Assembly: GCF_042186555.1 (NCBI RefSeq)
Contig: NC_133326.1
Coordinates: forward strand, 98,824,144 to 98,888,143
Direction of reading: 5' to 3'
Source of the DNA: Aquarana catesbeiana
Lineage: Eukaryota > Chordata > Amphibia > Anura > Ranidae
Length of the DNA: 64,000 bases
Shown here: piece by piece, positions 45,062 through 56,639 of the stretch
Layout of the letters: every line of letters begins with the position of its first letter
How positions within the stretch are numbered: the first letter of the stretch is position 1
The notes under the pieces: generated by a model
Told to the model about the DNA's origin: nothing
The model's input: the letters and a program-made list of their open reading frames with translations, nothing else
Databases searched by the model: none
Translations under genes and position numbers: made by a program

Positions 45062-45538
45062 TTCTACTTTAAGATTTGGATAATGTCACTAATGTGTTCC
45101 TTCTAATATGTTTAAAATCAGTAAAATCGAACCTGAAGCAGGCAGGGTCCATTGTATTTGTGGGCATCTGACGCCTGCTTGTCTTTATTTTCAGGATTTG
45201 GTGCAGCTGGCTGCCCAGCATGCAGCTCCCGATCTTGCGCCTGCGCCTTAATGACATTACTGGGAGGCGTTGTTTCTTCATGACAGGTTGCCATACCAAC
45301 GGTCTGTACTAGGCGATTCCTATTGACTTCTGGGATAGATAATGCCGATATCCCAGGAGTCAAAGGGAATCGATTGCCTTATGACAACATTGCCTAGGCG
45401 GCCGGACTGGAAGTGCCACAATCTAAATTACAGTATTTAGACACAAAAAAAAAAAAAAACCTAGCCATTTAGAATTGCAATGTGGATGGGCATGTGGATG
45501 CAAGCACATTGCAAAAATGGGTAGAACTCCGCTTTAAC
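45062..45538. repeat. Possible MITE ending GTAGAACTCCGCTTTAA
   Basis: The right end GTAGAACTCCGCTTTAA is the inverse of the TTAAAGCGGAGTTC terminus at 21803; the left end (CACTTCTACTTTAAG) is much diverged. Interior GC-rich. Confidence 0.5.
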
Positions 45539-45539
45539 T

Positions 45540-46235
45540 TCAAACTGTACACAGCTGTACAGGTTCCTCTCCTGCACTAAGATTGCTTATTCCAATTTCA
45601 CTGCAGTTTCTCACAGTCTCTATTAGAAGGCACAGCAAGTCAGACAGAGCCTGCATAATTTCCTGGCTGGAGGACATCCATGCATCATATAGCCTTTCCT
45701 TCCTCCCCAGCCTGACTGTCCCTGTCCTGCCCTGGATTTCAGTTTTTTCCATCATGAAGACTCTTTATCATATGCGGGTGTGACCTAGGAAAGTCTACAC
45801 GAAAATGTACCATACCTAGGAATGCACACTTCTCCAGGGTGTTATTTATCCATCAAGACTTTTTTTATTTTTGCATAACTCTTTCCAAGAGCTTACTTCA
45901 GGGCTGAGGTAGGGTAATGGGATATTTTCATGAAAGCTATGAAAACCTATGGCCTCTCCCACTAGCCATAATCTGCCCTAATTGCATGGAGAAGCACAAA
46001 GGCTGATATGATATTAGTGGGTCTAAAATAAGGTATATAATAAAAATGCAATGTTTTTTTATTTAAAATGTTCACATTTGGCTAAGTCTGGGGCAATTTT
46101 TTGTCTTCCAGGCCTCAGGGCCCAGCCAGTGCACAATTGCACAGCCACTTTTTTATCCTCTATTTATTTTTCTCCCACGTTTGTCTCCATTTACATTTTG
46201 TGTGTGTTTTCTCACTGGATGAAGGGTATGAGTCC
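45540..46235. other. Unannotated sequence
   Basis: Nothing recognised. Confidence 0.35.
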
Positions 46236-46239
46236 TTGG

Positions 46240-46520
46240 GCTTACCCTGACATCTAGGGGGAGGATATGTGACCATCAGGTTCCTTCCTCCCCTGCCTCT
46301 GGGGGGTCACTCTTCGGGAGAGCCCCTCGACCAAGTATTCGATGGTCGGCGTGGCTGGCCTAGAAGAACAAGGTCTGCCAGGCCTCCTGGCTAGGCAGAC
46401 CATGGAAACTCGTTGACCCTGTCAGGAGCCTAGTGCCCGAGGGGATCAGGGTAGAGGTTCTACTCCTTCGGGGGGTGGACTAAAGCACACCCTTAAATGT
46501 ACTTTTTAGTGTGTGTTTCA
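46240..46520 (+). repeat. GC-rich structured segment, unidentified
   Basis: Abruptly GC-rich in an AT-rich setting. Contains two C(TTCG)G tetraloop-type hairpins (ctcTTCGggag near 46311 and ctcCTTCGGgggg near 46465), an 8-bp stem GGTCTGCC/GGCAGACC (46370-46402) and a GACCA/TGGTC stem (46329-46347). This pattern suggests ancestry from a structured RNA, perhaps a SINE head, but I do not recognise the RNA. Not coding. Confidence 0.4.
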
Positions 46521-46524
46521 CATG

Positions 46525-47687
46525 CACGTTTTTTTGTTCACTTAATGTTTTTTCCATTTTAGGTTTTTGCACCACCGTGGACTTAAAAAAAAAAAATGTT
46601 CACTAGCATAGTGATGAAGGGGGCACGGGGAGAGGAGGCATGTAAGGAAAAATAGAAGCAAATTAGTCTTCAGCTGTAATAAAGCTACTCTATATGCTTC
46701 ATATAAAAGTTGTAATCTACCTATCTTTATGCAGCATTGGAAAAACACAAATTGCTTCCTAGAAAAATGACACTGCATATTCATTTCCATTTTAATGGCA
46801 TATCATATAATGAACATTTTGCTAATCTGTTACCTTACCTAACCTTATCTAATCTGTTACCTAAATAATTTAACTATAAATAATAATTTTACATAAATAG
46901 TGTTCAGACTGTACAGAGTAGGCTGTTTATACAGTGTTCAAATTCTTTACAGGAAGTTGGCACTTATTGGAGAGGATGTATTATAGACGTTTAAATCTCC
47001 ATTAAAAACGGATAGCTGCTGCAAAAAGAAGCTCACAATAATGTATTCTTATCTCTTTGGACAGACGTTCCTTTAAATGCCAGAAAAAAATCTATCAATG
47101 AATATATGTGTGCACAAGGATAGAGAGTGCAAATGATGAGATTTCTCAGAAACAGCCCTTTAGACCTCATGCACCCTGCTGAGGTGCCCTGTGCTCGGTA
47201 CACACAACAATTTATTCTAAGGAACAGTCAATTTGCTTCATGCCGTCTTGGCTCTTACATGAACTGGAGAGATTTGTACATTAATAAATTTGCTTGGCTA
47301 TTCTAGCATCTTCCTTCTTTCTGGATCATATATTCTGTGGGTGGTGTGAAATCCCTCCACTGATTAGGCAGTAATATGACTTACTGCTGTTTTCCTGGGC
47401 TAACCTACCATCTTCACTCCCTGTGATTTACTCCAACCATATCAACTTCATATGAAAAAAATAAAAAATCCTTGCCTTACTAATAGGAAAAAGAAATATA
47501 ACGGGGTGTGCATTCATATTTCAGGCATGCTGCAAGAATGATTGCAAGAAAATTGAGAAAATAACATCACCACTGATTAATAATTTCAGTAATCCCAATA
47601 ATATTAACATTATTATTAACTTCCACCCCACCCCACCCTATAGAAGCATTCTGAAGTTCAGTTCTTCCAAAAGTATTTGTGCGTAAG
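46525..47687. other. Unannotated AT-rich sequence
   Basis: About 1.15 kb with no recognised repeat or gene. Confidence 0.45.
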
Positions 47688-47689
47688 TA

Positions 47690-48167
47690 CAGTGGAACCT
47701 TGGATTACGAGCATAATCCGTTCCAGGAGAATGCTTGTAATCCAAAGCACTCGCATATCAAAGTGAGTTTCCCCATAGAAGTAAATGGAAACGTAGATAA
47801 TTCGCTCCACATTGACTTCTATTGCATGCAATACCACATGTGGCCAAAGGTGGGGGGCCCCTGAGAGCCTCGGAAATACTCAGGGACAGCTCGGCTGAAC
47901 TTGGAAACCCTCGGAAATTGCTCGGAAACGCTCGGGAACTGAGTATGTCCAAGTGTTTTCGAGTATTTCCGAGCGGCTCCAAACTGTTCCGAGTGTCACC
48001 GGTACCCCCGCACCTCTGGCCAGATGCGGTACTGCACACTATATTAGCTTGAATTCTGCTCATTTTGCGAGACAACACTCACAAACCAAGTCAGGATTTA
48101 AAAAAAAAAGTTGCTCATCTTTCAAAATGCTAGTTAACCACGTTACTCGTTAACCAAGGTTCCACTG
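47690..48167. mobile_element. pogo/Tigger-type MITE (478 bp)
   Basis: Begins CAGTGGAACCTTGGATTACG and ends CGTTAACCAAGGTTCCACTG, good inverses, with TA on both sides (47688-47689 and 48168-48169). Such termini belong to pogo/Tigger elements of the Tc1/mariner superfamily. The interior has CTCGGAAA-type repetition and a perfect 13-bp inner inverse CTCGGAAATACTC (47869-47881) / GAGTATTTCCGAG (47961-47973). No transposase. Confidence 0.9.
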
Positions 48168-48180
48168 TAACCGAATCTGT

Positions 48181-48395
48181 GTCTGTGTCCTCTCTAACAA
48201 GATCCCACTACTGCCTGTCCTCCTCTTGCTGATATACAGAATCAGGGAAACCCTTTTTAGGGTGTTGTTGGAACATTATGTTAGAGGCATTTTCCCCAAC
48301 AAGATCAAAGACTAATGAAGTCCACAGAGAGGATCGACCTCTTCCATTCTCTATCCAAAACTAAACGAATATGTTTTGATGAATCTGGGCATTAA
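48181..48395 (+). repeat. TCTATCCAAAACTAA dispersed repeat, copy 4
   Basis: Ends CCATTCTCTATCCAAAACTA then AACG...CTGGGCATT, the same end as at 29165. Confidence 0.6.
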
Positions 48396-48552
48396 AAATA
48401 AATATATTTTGCAGAATACAAAATGATATAGTTATAAGTATTTAACAATAAATATAATTAAAATTGTGAAGATGAGGGGGTAAAAGTCACTATGGAACAG
48501 CTTCCAAATTAATGAGAAATCTACTACTGAGATCTGTACCATCCTTAAAGAA

Positions 48553-49350
48553 GAATTCCCATTCTTTTTTTTTTTTTTTTGTGTTCTGTTCCTCAGGGGA
48601 CAAAGTAGTACTTTTTCCTATGTTATTACATGCTTTGTAAGCCTAATGGCGCATACAGACGATCGTAATTTCCGACAACCAAACCGTGGATTTATTTCCG
48701 ACGGATGTTGGCTGAAACTTGCGGTCGCACAAATGTTGTCAGAAATGCCGAAAGCCAAGAACGCGGTGACGTACAACACATACGATGAGCCGAGAAAAAT
48801 TAAGTTCAATAGCCAGTGCGACTCTTCTGCTTGATTCCGAGCATGTGTGGAATTTTGTGCGTCGGAATTGTGTACACATGATGGGAATTTACGACAACGG
48901 AACCAGCTCTAAAATTTTGTTGGTCGGAAATTCCGACAAAAAATGTCCGATGGAGCCTACACATCACATCGAACATTTGTTGTCGGAAATTCCAATCGTC
49001 TGTACGCGGCATAACTATGCTGTCTGACAGGGTTCCCCCACTCTGCAATAGCTTTAAGATGTAGGCTGGTAACATAGCATGGAGACAGCTGATTGATAAC
49101 CGACACTTGACTTGTGTGAGACAAGACTCCAATGACTTGTGTGAGACAAGTGACAGCAAGAGGAATGCAGAGGGAGGGGGGCTTCCTTTCCAGCTGCATT
49201 CCTCTTGCCATTGCTTGCTTTGCAAGCTCCGGTTATCAAGCAGATGTCACATTGCTAGCTACATTGTTGGACAGCTGTGGGAAGGGAGTCACCCTAACCA
49301 ACATTATAGGTAAGCTTACAAAGCACTTAAAAAAAAAAAGAGAATAAACC
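48553..49350. mobile_element. Probable TIR element hosting a Harbinger-like MITE
   Basis: Left AATTCCCATTC followed by a T run and right A run followed by GAGAATAAACCC are imperfect inverses; inner GCTTTGTAAGC (48632-48642) and GCTTACAAAGC (49313-49323) are exact inverses. It also holds GACTTGTGTGAGACAAG twice (49109-49125, 49134-49150) and an exact 15-bp inverse GCAAGAGGAATGCAG / CTGCATTCCTCTTGC (49157-49208). Confidence 0.5.
48647..49011. mobile_element. Harbinger-like MITE, copy 4 (365 bp)
   Basis: Termini TGGCGCATACAGACGATCG and the inverse CGTCTGTACGCGGCA; TAA on both sides (48644-48646 and 49012-49014). Shares AACGCGGTGACGTACAACAC with other copies. Shorter than the others by internal deletion. 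Confidence 0.85.
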
Positions 49351-50220
49351 CAAATATTGTATAAATTGTTGGTTAGCATGATTTTACTGGGTCCTCTGTG
49401 TTGCTGAGTTCCATTCCAGCAGCATAGTATGCAATGCCTATAGTCATGTCCTTGGAAGGATCTATGAGCACTAAACACCTTAAACTGTTCTCCGCACAGA
49501 ACAACTCACTTATAGTCTTAATTACCTTACATCAAGCCTGTCAGTTACTCTAACCCCGTTTCGAAATATGCTGACAGCTAATGAAGAAAAGAGATGTAGT
49601 TGTACCCGGTTTTGCTTCAGTGAATGAACAGTATGGGCGGTTGGAGTCTGTCGCTCACTGGGCATGAATATACTTCTGCGTGAGTGACAGTTTTAGCTAG
49701 TCGGAATTAAAGTTCATCCAAGCTGAAAACAAGTGTCCAGTTCTTGGTTCACTTCACAGTGATTGAAGACCAGGAATAATTTCCTTTTCATATTTTATTT
49801 CTCCCTCAGAAACAAATTAAGCTTGTATAACTAAAAAGCCTGAGGAACAGGCAGTCCAAAGTCAGCAAGCAGAATAAGAAAGGACAGCCAAAACTACAAA
49901 CATAATACCAAGAATATTATGTTTTATCCGCTATGTCATATGAATAGTAATGGTGATGATATCTTAACTACACAGGAGATTTTGGCCACAAGACCCGTCA
50001 CATTTTCATGTCTATTGAATTTGTAGGATTTGTAAGTTGCCTTGTTGCCTTGTTCTTCAAGCCAATATGTCCTCTGATGTGAATAAGCTAGAACATTAAT
50101 TTCATGTTCTTAAGGTTTTATTCTATCGTGTGACATTTATAACAACACAGTTTTCTACTGACACAACACAAGGCTGCAAGTAAAATGTCAATAAAGCATC
50201 TCTCACACTAATGTACAAGG
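49351..50220. other. Unannotated sequence
   Basis: Nothing recognised. Confidence 0.4.
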
Positions 50221-50224
50221 TAAC

Positions 50225-50530
50225 CACAGTGGAGAATGTAATGAATCTGGACATCTGCACTCAAAGAAAATCGTCTTTATTGAAAATGTAAAAGCTCCAT
50301 ACTACAGCAGAAGAAACACTGTAGGGGCGAGAGAAAGTTGTCATGTTTTGTGCCATATCAGTGCTTACTCACGAGAAAGAGCTGATATAGCATGAAACGC
50401 GTCAACTTTTTCTCTGTCCCCACAATGTTTTGGGTTTTTTTGCTATAAAATAGTGCTTTTACATTTTCAATAAAGACGCATTCATTTTTTCAGAGTGCAT
50501 ATGTCCAGATTCCTTACATTCTCTACTGTG
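50225..50530. mobile_element. Fold-back element H2
   Basis: Arms of about 70 bp: CACAGTGGAGAATGTAATGA... (50225-50295) mirrors ...CCTTACATTCTCTACTGTG (50456-50530). The centre reads CATGAAACGCGTCAAC (about 50390-50405). Non-coding. Confidence 0.9.
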
Positions 50531-50706
50531 CATAGCTGGACAAGCTGAGCTGGCACCCAAACGGGAGGTATGGAGGATTGAAGCAGCAGACCCACCTGGT
50601 TTTGAAGGTAGCCACACCTGTCAGATTTATCACCAGTGATACCTGTACAATCATATCACAACTGAGCAAACACTGCTAAGACCAGGCTAAGCACAGGGGA
50701 ACAGCA

Positions 50707-51124
50707 ATGCTCCATTCACATCTGAGTGTATCGATTACTGGTGTTTTTGCATCTTTTTACAAGCTTTTTTTTTTAACCATTTTAGAAGTGTATTACAAGC
50801 GTTTTACAGCTTTGGGTGTTTTTGTTTAGCCAACAGAAAGCACTAGGGGGAGGAGAGGGAGATAAAATTAGAGGTGGAGAGCTGCTATTTGGGCGTTTTA
50901 CGTCAGGCAATTCTATTGAAGTCTATGAGGCCAAAAACATTTGTAATCTGCCAAAAAGAAGCTCATGTACTTTTTTGAGCTTTAGGCATTTTGTTTCAGG
51001 TGACAAAATGCTCATATGTGAATAGGGGCCATTGAAATAAATGGGATTTTGCTGGTTGGGCATTTTGGAGCTTCAGAGCTGAGCGGTTTACAAGCTGAAA
51101 AACGCTCAGGTGTGAACAGGGCCG
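50707..51124. mobile_element. MITE family E (CATTCACATCTGAG ends)
   Basis: Left GCTCCATTCACATCTGAG and right CGCTCAGGTGTGAACAGGGC are imperfect inverses; an inner TCATATGTGAATAGGGGCC near 51012 repeats the end. Its right edge touches the family B copy at 51128, sharing TAA. Confidence 0.65.
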
Positions 51125-51127
51125 TAA

Positions 51128-51450
51128 GCCCTGTACACAGGGGCAGAATGTCGGTTCAAAAAAAAAAACAAAAAAAAAGGGTGACATTCTGCCCGTTTGT
51201 ATGTCAGCATTTGGCCGGCTTCTGTCGGACGTGCATGCTGGAAAACCAGCTGCCGAGCGACTCCGGATCAGCGCTCCCAGCCAATGGCAGAAAGCGCTGA
51301 TCGGGGTGTTCTGCCGCGGGGGCAGTCCCCCTGTCAGAACACAACAGCTCAGCGGGGGGGGGGGGGAGATCGCGACTAACCTCGCACCAGAGCTGACAGT
51401 TTTGTTTTTTTCTGTTCAGTCCAAAAACGAATAGTGTGTACCTGGCTTTA
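51128..51450. mobile_element. MITE family B, copy 2
   Basis: Left GCCCTGTACACAGGGGCAGA, right GTGTGTACCTGGCTTTA. The interior matches copy 1 (TTCTGTCGGACGTGCATGCT, CCAATGGCAGAAAGCGCTGA). Includes a G11 run near 51354. Confidence 0.85.
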
Positions 51451-51636
51451 GCTGGGAAAACAACCTATCTGATTGATATTTTCTACAAAACTGGTCATCT
51501 GAAAGTATTTACTCACATCTAAAAACAAATGAAATCAGCTAATACAAAATATACAACATATAGCATTGTGCATCGATGAAATGCAACATGATCCAGGAAG
51601 ATCAGGTAAATTTGAAGTATTGTATATCGATATGTA

Positions 51637-51813
51637 GGGGTTGATTTACTAAAGCTGGAGTGTGCAACATTTGGAGCAGCTCTGCATAGAAACCAATCAG
51701 CTTCCAGGTTTTTTTGTCAAAGCTTAATTGAACAAGCTGAACTTAGAAGTTGATTGGCTACAATGTACAGCTACACCAGATTTTTCACTCTCCAGTTTTA
51801 GTAAATCACCCCC
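51637..51813. mobile_element. MITE (GGGGTTGATTTACTAAAGCT ends, 177 bp)
   Basis: Right end GTTTTAGTAAATCACCCCC is the inverse of the left. Interior AACCAATCAGCTTCC mirrors GAAGTTGATTGG. A partial relative is at 62708. Confidence 0.8.
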
Positions 51814-52123
51814 ATAGTGTTTTTAGTCAGTTGGTGGCACTCTCATCAACGTTTCATGTATTTTCTTCCATTTCTATATAACTGTTTAAAGAGCCTGTTT
51901 ACACAGGTGAAGTTTACAAGTAGTGAAGCAGTCTCTGCTAAAATAACAAAATTAAGGGGTGTTCTACGTATAAGTGATGACATAGGCAATGTAGTATTTG
52001 AGATGCACATTCGGGACTTGACAAGAGTAAAGCATTCAAAGAAGTTCTTTAATGTGCATCTGATGTTTTGGTTTTTTGGTAGCCTTGACAAAAGGTGAGT
52101 TGCACCTCACATACAGTATGTGG

Positions 52124-52188
<65 letters not shown>

Positions 52189-52473
52189 TTATTAATGTAC
52201 ACGCACAAAACGCACAGATTTCAATCCAACCTTTATGTTTCATTTGCAAGGAAGAGTTACACTATAGTTTAGTTGTTTGGTTTTTTTTTGTTTTTTTTAC
52301 AGATTTGTCATATTTGGCTCCCGGAGAAGTTAATCTCATGCTATAGTGCTCAAGATTAAAATAAGTATTAATATATTTCTGGAATAGGTTGTGATTATTT
52401 GAATTGTTAGATGAAAACTGAAGATTGCTCTTGTTAAACATTTTTTCATTTTTTCTAGCTGAAATTATTAATA
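51814..52473. other. Unannotated, includes a (TA)n microsatellite
   Basis: (AT)n at about 52124-52183; otherwise nothing recognised. Confidence 0.5.
52124..52183. repeat. Microsatellite (AT)n
   Basis: About 30 uninterrupted AT units. Confidence 0.98.
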
Positions 52474-52595
52474 CAGCTTTCTTTATAGCAGGAAATGGCT
52501 TTCTGACAAATATCAGCACCTTCCAAAGACATATATTCAGAATAGGACTGGGCTGATATTTGTCAGAAAGCCATTTCCCGCTATAAAGAAAGCTG
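52474..52595. repeat. Near-perfect 44-bp inverted repeat (hairpin), 34-nt loop
   Basis: Left arm 52474-52517 (cagctttctttatagcagga...) and right arm 52552-52595 are reverse complements with one mismatch in 44. A minus-strand transcript would pair that site as a G:U wobble. No similarity to other repeats in the window. Confidence 0.97.
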
Positions 52596-52599
52596 GCAT

Positions 52600-54600
52600 T
52601 CATGTCCTTAAACAGTAAACGTAAATGGACAGTAAATGTAATATATAATGGGCTGGTAGCCCTGAGTTGAGAGTTCCCACATTTGGACCCCAATCAAAGC
52701 TGGACCCTCTAGACGGTGACAGCTGCTGGATATCGTATTGCTCCCTGTTCAAATCTGTGATCACAGCACCTGGCAGAGGAAAGTTCTCCACCACTGACTA
52801 TGAGATATTATGCAATCAAATGCAGAGAGCTGCAGGAGAAAGTACATTCTGGAACAGTGGAAAATTGTGAAAATTGGTCTTCTTCATCTGTTAAAGGAAC
52901 TTGAATAAAGATGAGTATATGTAATATTGCCATGGTAATTTATTTAGATAAATCTATACTATTTTCACAGAGCAACAATCACCTTGTTCAGCCCAATACT
53001 TTACAATTCATCCCTTACAAACCCCTTTAGTTAGCATGTATATGAGAAAGGAAAGGAATAATGTTCTCTAAGACAATGCCCACCCTTCATTGATGCCACC
53101 AAAAACGGTAGCACGCTTTAGGGTTAATTTATTAAAAAATGACTTAACCATGGTCTCAAAAATTCGCTCAGCTGTCACAAAGAATCCCATAAGTTGCCTA
53201 ATATATGTATTTCCTATGGTTATCAGCTCCATCTAGTGGCCATAATATGGTATTTTCCCTGAAATATCTCAATCAGGAAAATACTACATTATAGGCACTA
53301 GATGGAGATGATCATAGAAAATAAATGTATTAGACAAAATAAGGAATTATTCATAATTTGCTTTTCGTTTAGCAACATTTTTATAAGTAGACCCCTTTGT
53401 GTGGGGCTCTTTCTTTAGTTTACAAGAAACTGTCCCTACTATGAAAAGGCCAGCTGGTTGTGTTTGTCTCCCAGTCAAAGCACATTCTTATACTATGAAA
53501 AGAATTGGCAACAACTGGTCTTACTAAAATGCTTAATTTCCATAAATATTTGGGTTCATTAGTGTTACAATATACAGTATAAAAACCGTTAAAGTTTTAA
53601 TTTATAAGAACACTAGACCCAACATAGGTGGTTTGATAGCTGTGGTAACTAACAATTTACCTATTTTCCATAATGTTAATAGAAGATATACAATGCCAAT
53701 CAATAATTCCATCAGTGATTCAAAGGGGCACCAGCATTGTCACAGCTGTAGCCTCTGTGCCCCGTTCTTATATCAATAACCTAGCAAAAAACATTGCAAA
53801 ACAAATTTATATTTCCTTACAATAAACCTGCCATGAAGGAAATATAGGGATCTGCCATTGCTCAACTTCCTTTTAAAATGCTAGTTGCTGACATTTTTTG
53901 ATTTCTGTGAATCTTTCATCCAAACCCTTGCCCATTGATACTCAACAATCCTTAGTACAATGTTTCCAATACACCCAGTGGTATCAAACCAGACTATTAG
54001 TTAACGACCCTCCAATAAATATTTCACCTTCCATCTAAACTACATTTCTAAATCCCATTAGTGGAGGCCTTTCACCCTTCCTCCTGCCCCCATCCCACAC
54101 ACCCTGCTTAGTGCTTACCACCAGACCCAGTAGCACCAGTTCATTCCTAGACTACAGTACACCTTTAAAAAGAATACTGTTATCTTTGTTTTTCTATGTT
54201 GGCCAAATGTTGCGGCCACCTTCAGTGTCAACTGCATTCTTAATTTCTCATACCAAAAAAATTAAAATTAAAAAAACAAAAAAAGCTAGTTGCTACATGC
54301 TAGTGTTTAGTCTGATCCACTCAGCACACTGTGGGCTGACATCACAGAGCCACTCCAAACTCCACATGTATCCCGACAATAATGCTGGGATCCACCCTTT
54401 GCTTGGCACTCCAGTAAGAACTGGAGGGGCAGAGCACAGAGTGGTGACTAACAGTCGCCACTCCCTACTCAGAGTGGACACGAGAACTGATCGATCAGCA
54501 GTCATGTGATCACACCATTATCAGGCTTATAGCCAGCAGGGGACAGCTTGCAGAATTATAATGATGCTGCAGCAGGTAGGTAAGCATGCATGTTTATTTA
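52600..54600. other. Unannotated sequence
   Basis: About 2 kb. 53220-53310 has an imperfect inverted block (ATCAGCTCCATCTAGTGGCC versus GGCACTAGATGGAGATGATC), possibly a diverged MITE; nothing else recognised. Confidence 0.4.
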
Positions 54601-54699
54601 TTATTATTTCCACACTTCTCCTTTAACTTAGCAATAATACACTAGTGATGAGGTTCCAATTCATTAGCGAAACACGAAAACTTCACTAGCCCCTAATAT

Positions 54700-55154
54700 A
54701 GGGGCACTTAGTTTGTTATACTCACCTGTTCTGTGCAGTGGTTTTTCACAGAGCAGCCCTGATCCTCCACTTCTCAGGTCCCTCACCGGCACTCTTGGCC
54801 CCTCCCATCTGCCGAGTGCCCCCACAGCAAGTAGCTTGCAATGGGGGCACTCAAGCATGCTAATTGCTGAGCTGCGGCACTGTGTGTCCATTCACACACA
54901 GAGCCGTGACTTGGCTCCACCCCCTTTTTCTCTCCTCATTGGTTCACTGGCTTTGATTTACAATGCTGTCTCAGCCAATGAAGAGAGAGAGTCCCTGGAG
55001 AGCTGAGGCTCTCGTGCACATCACTAGATTGAGATGGGGCTTGGGTAAGTATTGGGGAACTGGGGGGACTGCCTTACAGAGAAGGTTTGCCGTACAGAGA
55101 AGGCATAGAATGTATGAAGCTAAATAATCTTGAGCCTTTAGAACCACTTTAAAG
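54700..55154 (+). repeat. Dispersed repeat sharing a module with 23.0 kb
   Basis: GTTATACTCACCTGTTCTGT then GCAGTGGTTTTTCACAGAGC matches 22985-23060; ends TTTAGAACCACTTTAAAG. GC-rich body with CTCATTGGTTCA and GCCAATGAAG mirrored. Confidence 0.6.
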
Positions 55155-55209
55155 ACGACAATAGAAAATATTTAAATTCCCCCCCAAAAGGATCTCTTGC
55201 TCATATTGT

Positions 55210-55508
55210 GTCTAGGGGATGGGATAATGCATAGTAATACTCACCTTACTTCATAGTGTGCAAACCACCAGCAGTCTGATCCTTCACTCTCCAGTGCTAG
55301 AAAGTGGTCAGACACTTCTTCAAGAGGCCACATTACCACCCTAAATACAGTGCAAACGTGATAACATTAGCTAGAGGAGCAGCAACAAGACTGGCTGGAA
55401 ACAGCATGGAGAGTGGCTTTGCCATAAGGGTTATCACAACTGGAAAGGTTAGAAAGGAAGATCATGGGACCATAGATTAAGGTGAGTATTAGGGTGTCCT
55501 ATCCCATC
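55210..55508. repeat. TIR-bounded repeat (GGATGGGATAA ends)
   Basis: Left GGGATGGGATAATGC...TACTCACCTTA and right AAGGTGAGTATTAGG...TATCCCATCC are imperfect inverses. Non-coding. Confidence 0.65.
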
Positions 55509-55509
55509 C

Positions 55510-55940
55510 ACCTAAAAAAGACCAATAAATTACTGTATCAGGAAGAGGGAGCTTTAAAATGTACTGCACAATACAGAATTATTTCCTGTAAAGCATATTG
55601 TTTGGAAGTTTACTGCTGACCACTCTGAAAACAATTTCAAAATGACTAGCAGCACTGTTTCTGTGCAAAGCATTTGCACAGGAACCTTGGAATACCAGAG
55701 AAACCATTTACTTAGTCAGCTCTTGCTTCACCTCTTGTTCAACAATTACATTCATATTAAATACTGTATATTTTTAGTTTTACATTTTTTATTGCACTTG
55801 TCTAGCTTCAGAGTGGTATGTGTCAATGTAATTAGTACTTTTGCTCTGGGTAAGCAGAGATGTACACAGGCCAGTCATTGCTTTGAGTAGAAGTAGTATT
55901 ATTTTTCAATCTGTATACTGTATAATGAGTTGCTGATTGA
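55510..55940. other. Unannotated sequence
   Basis: Nothing recognised. Confidence 0.35.
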
Positions 55941-55941
55941 G

Positions 55942-56197
55942 TGACTAGGTGTCCTGGGAGCCTCACATCAAGCCAAGACCTGCTGTATAATAGTGAATAG
56001 CAGTCTTAGCCTGGACCCCCGCCAGGCCACACCCCCAATGCATGTCACTTCCCCCACCGGAGCTTACTCATGAGGACATCTGGTAGGTGGAGTGAAACGC
56101 ATTGGTGATGTGGCCTGGTGGGGGTACAGGCTGAGACTGCCATTTACTATTATACAGCAGGTCTTGACTTGATGTGCAGCTCCCGGGACACCTAGTC
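55942..56197. mobile_element. Fold-back element H3
   Basis: Arms of about 90 bp: GACTAGGTGTCCTGGGAG... (55942-56031) mirrors ...CTCCCGGGACACCTAGTC (56110-56197), including CCTGCTGTATAATAGT / ACTATTATACAGCAGG. The centre reads GTGAAACGCATTGGTG (about 56092-56107). Confidence 0.92.
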
Positions 56198-56199
56198 CC

Positions 56200-56639
56200 T
56201 TTCTACCATTGCCTGGAGCATAGACAAGCTTCCTTGCTGGCCAGCACTCACAGCGGTTGGCACAGGACTTCATTCCCATACAGTCTGAGCGGCTCACACA
56301 CATATCCTTGATTCACACTGATTCTTGTTAGTGGCACTTAAAGAGTGCCTGTAAGGATAGGAATGAAATCCTGGCACTATGTATTTGTAGAGTAGAATTT
56401 TGAGCTGTCATTCTGATCCTCTGCTACCTAGTGGGTCACTAACTTAAAACAAGCATGCATCCAGTGAATTCTGAGACGTCTGCATTCTGATTCTTCGTGC
56501 TTGTTTCAGGTAATTGATTTATTATGTAACGATTCCAGGATCTGAATGACTGGCCCTTAGCCTGCATGTCAGACAGATTTTATATTTCTGTACTCGTAGG
56601 TTCCATTTATCATAGTAAAGTCAAAAGTTTAATATTGCC
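56200..56639. other. Unannotated sequence
   Basis: Nothing recognised. Confidence 0.35.

Noticed and set aside
48806..49225. 139-codon minus-strand frame
   Set aside because: Falls across a MITE and its host element; composed of repeat sequence.
51817..52098. 93-codon plus-strand frame ending near the (AT)n tract
   Set aside because: Starts in a MITE right flank; no recognisable domain and antisense frame equally long.
54111..54509. 132-codon plus-strand frame
   Set aside because: No motif, includes an A-rich KKIKIKKTKK stretch; coding status not supported.
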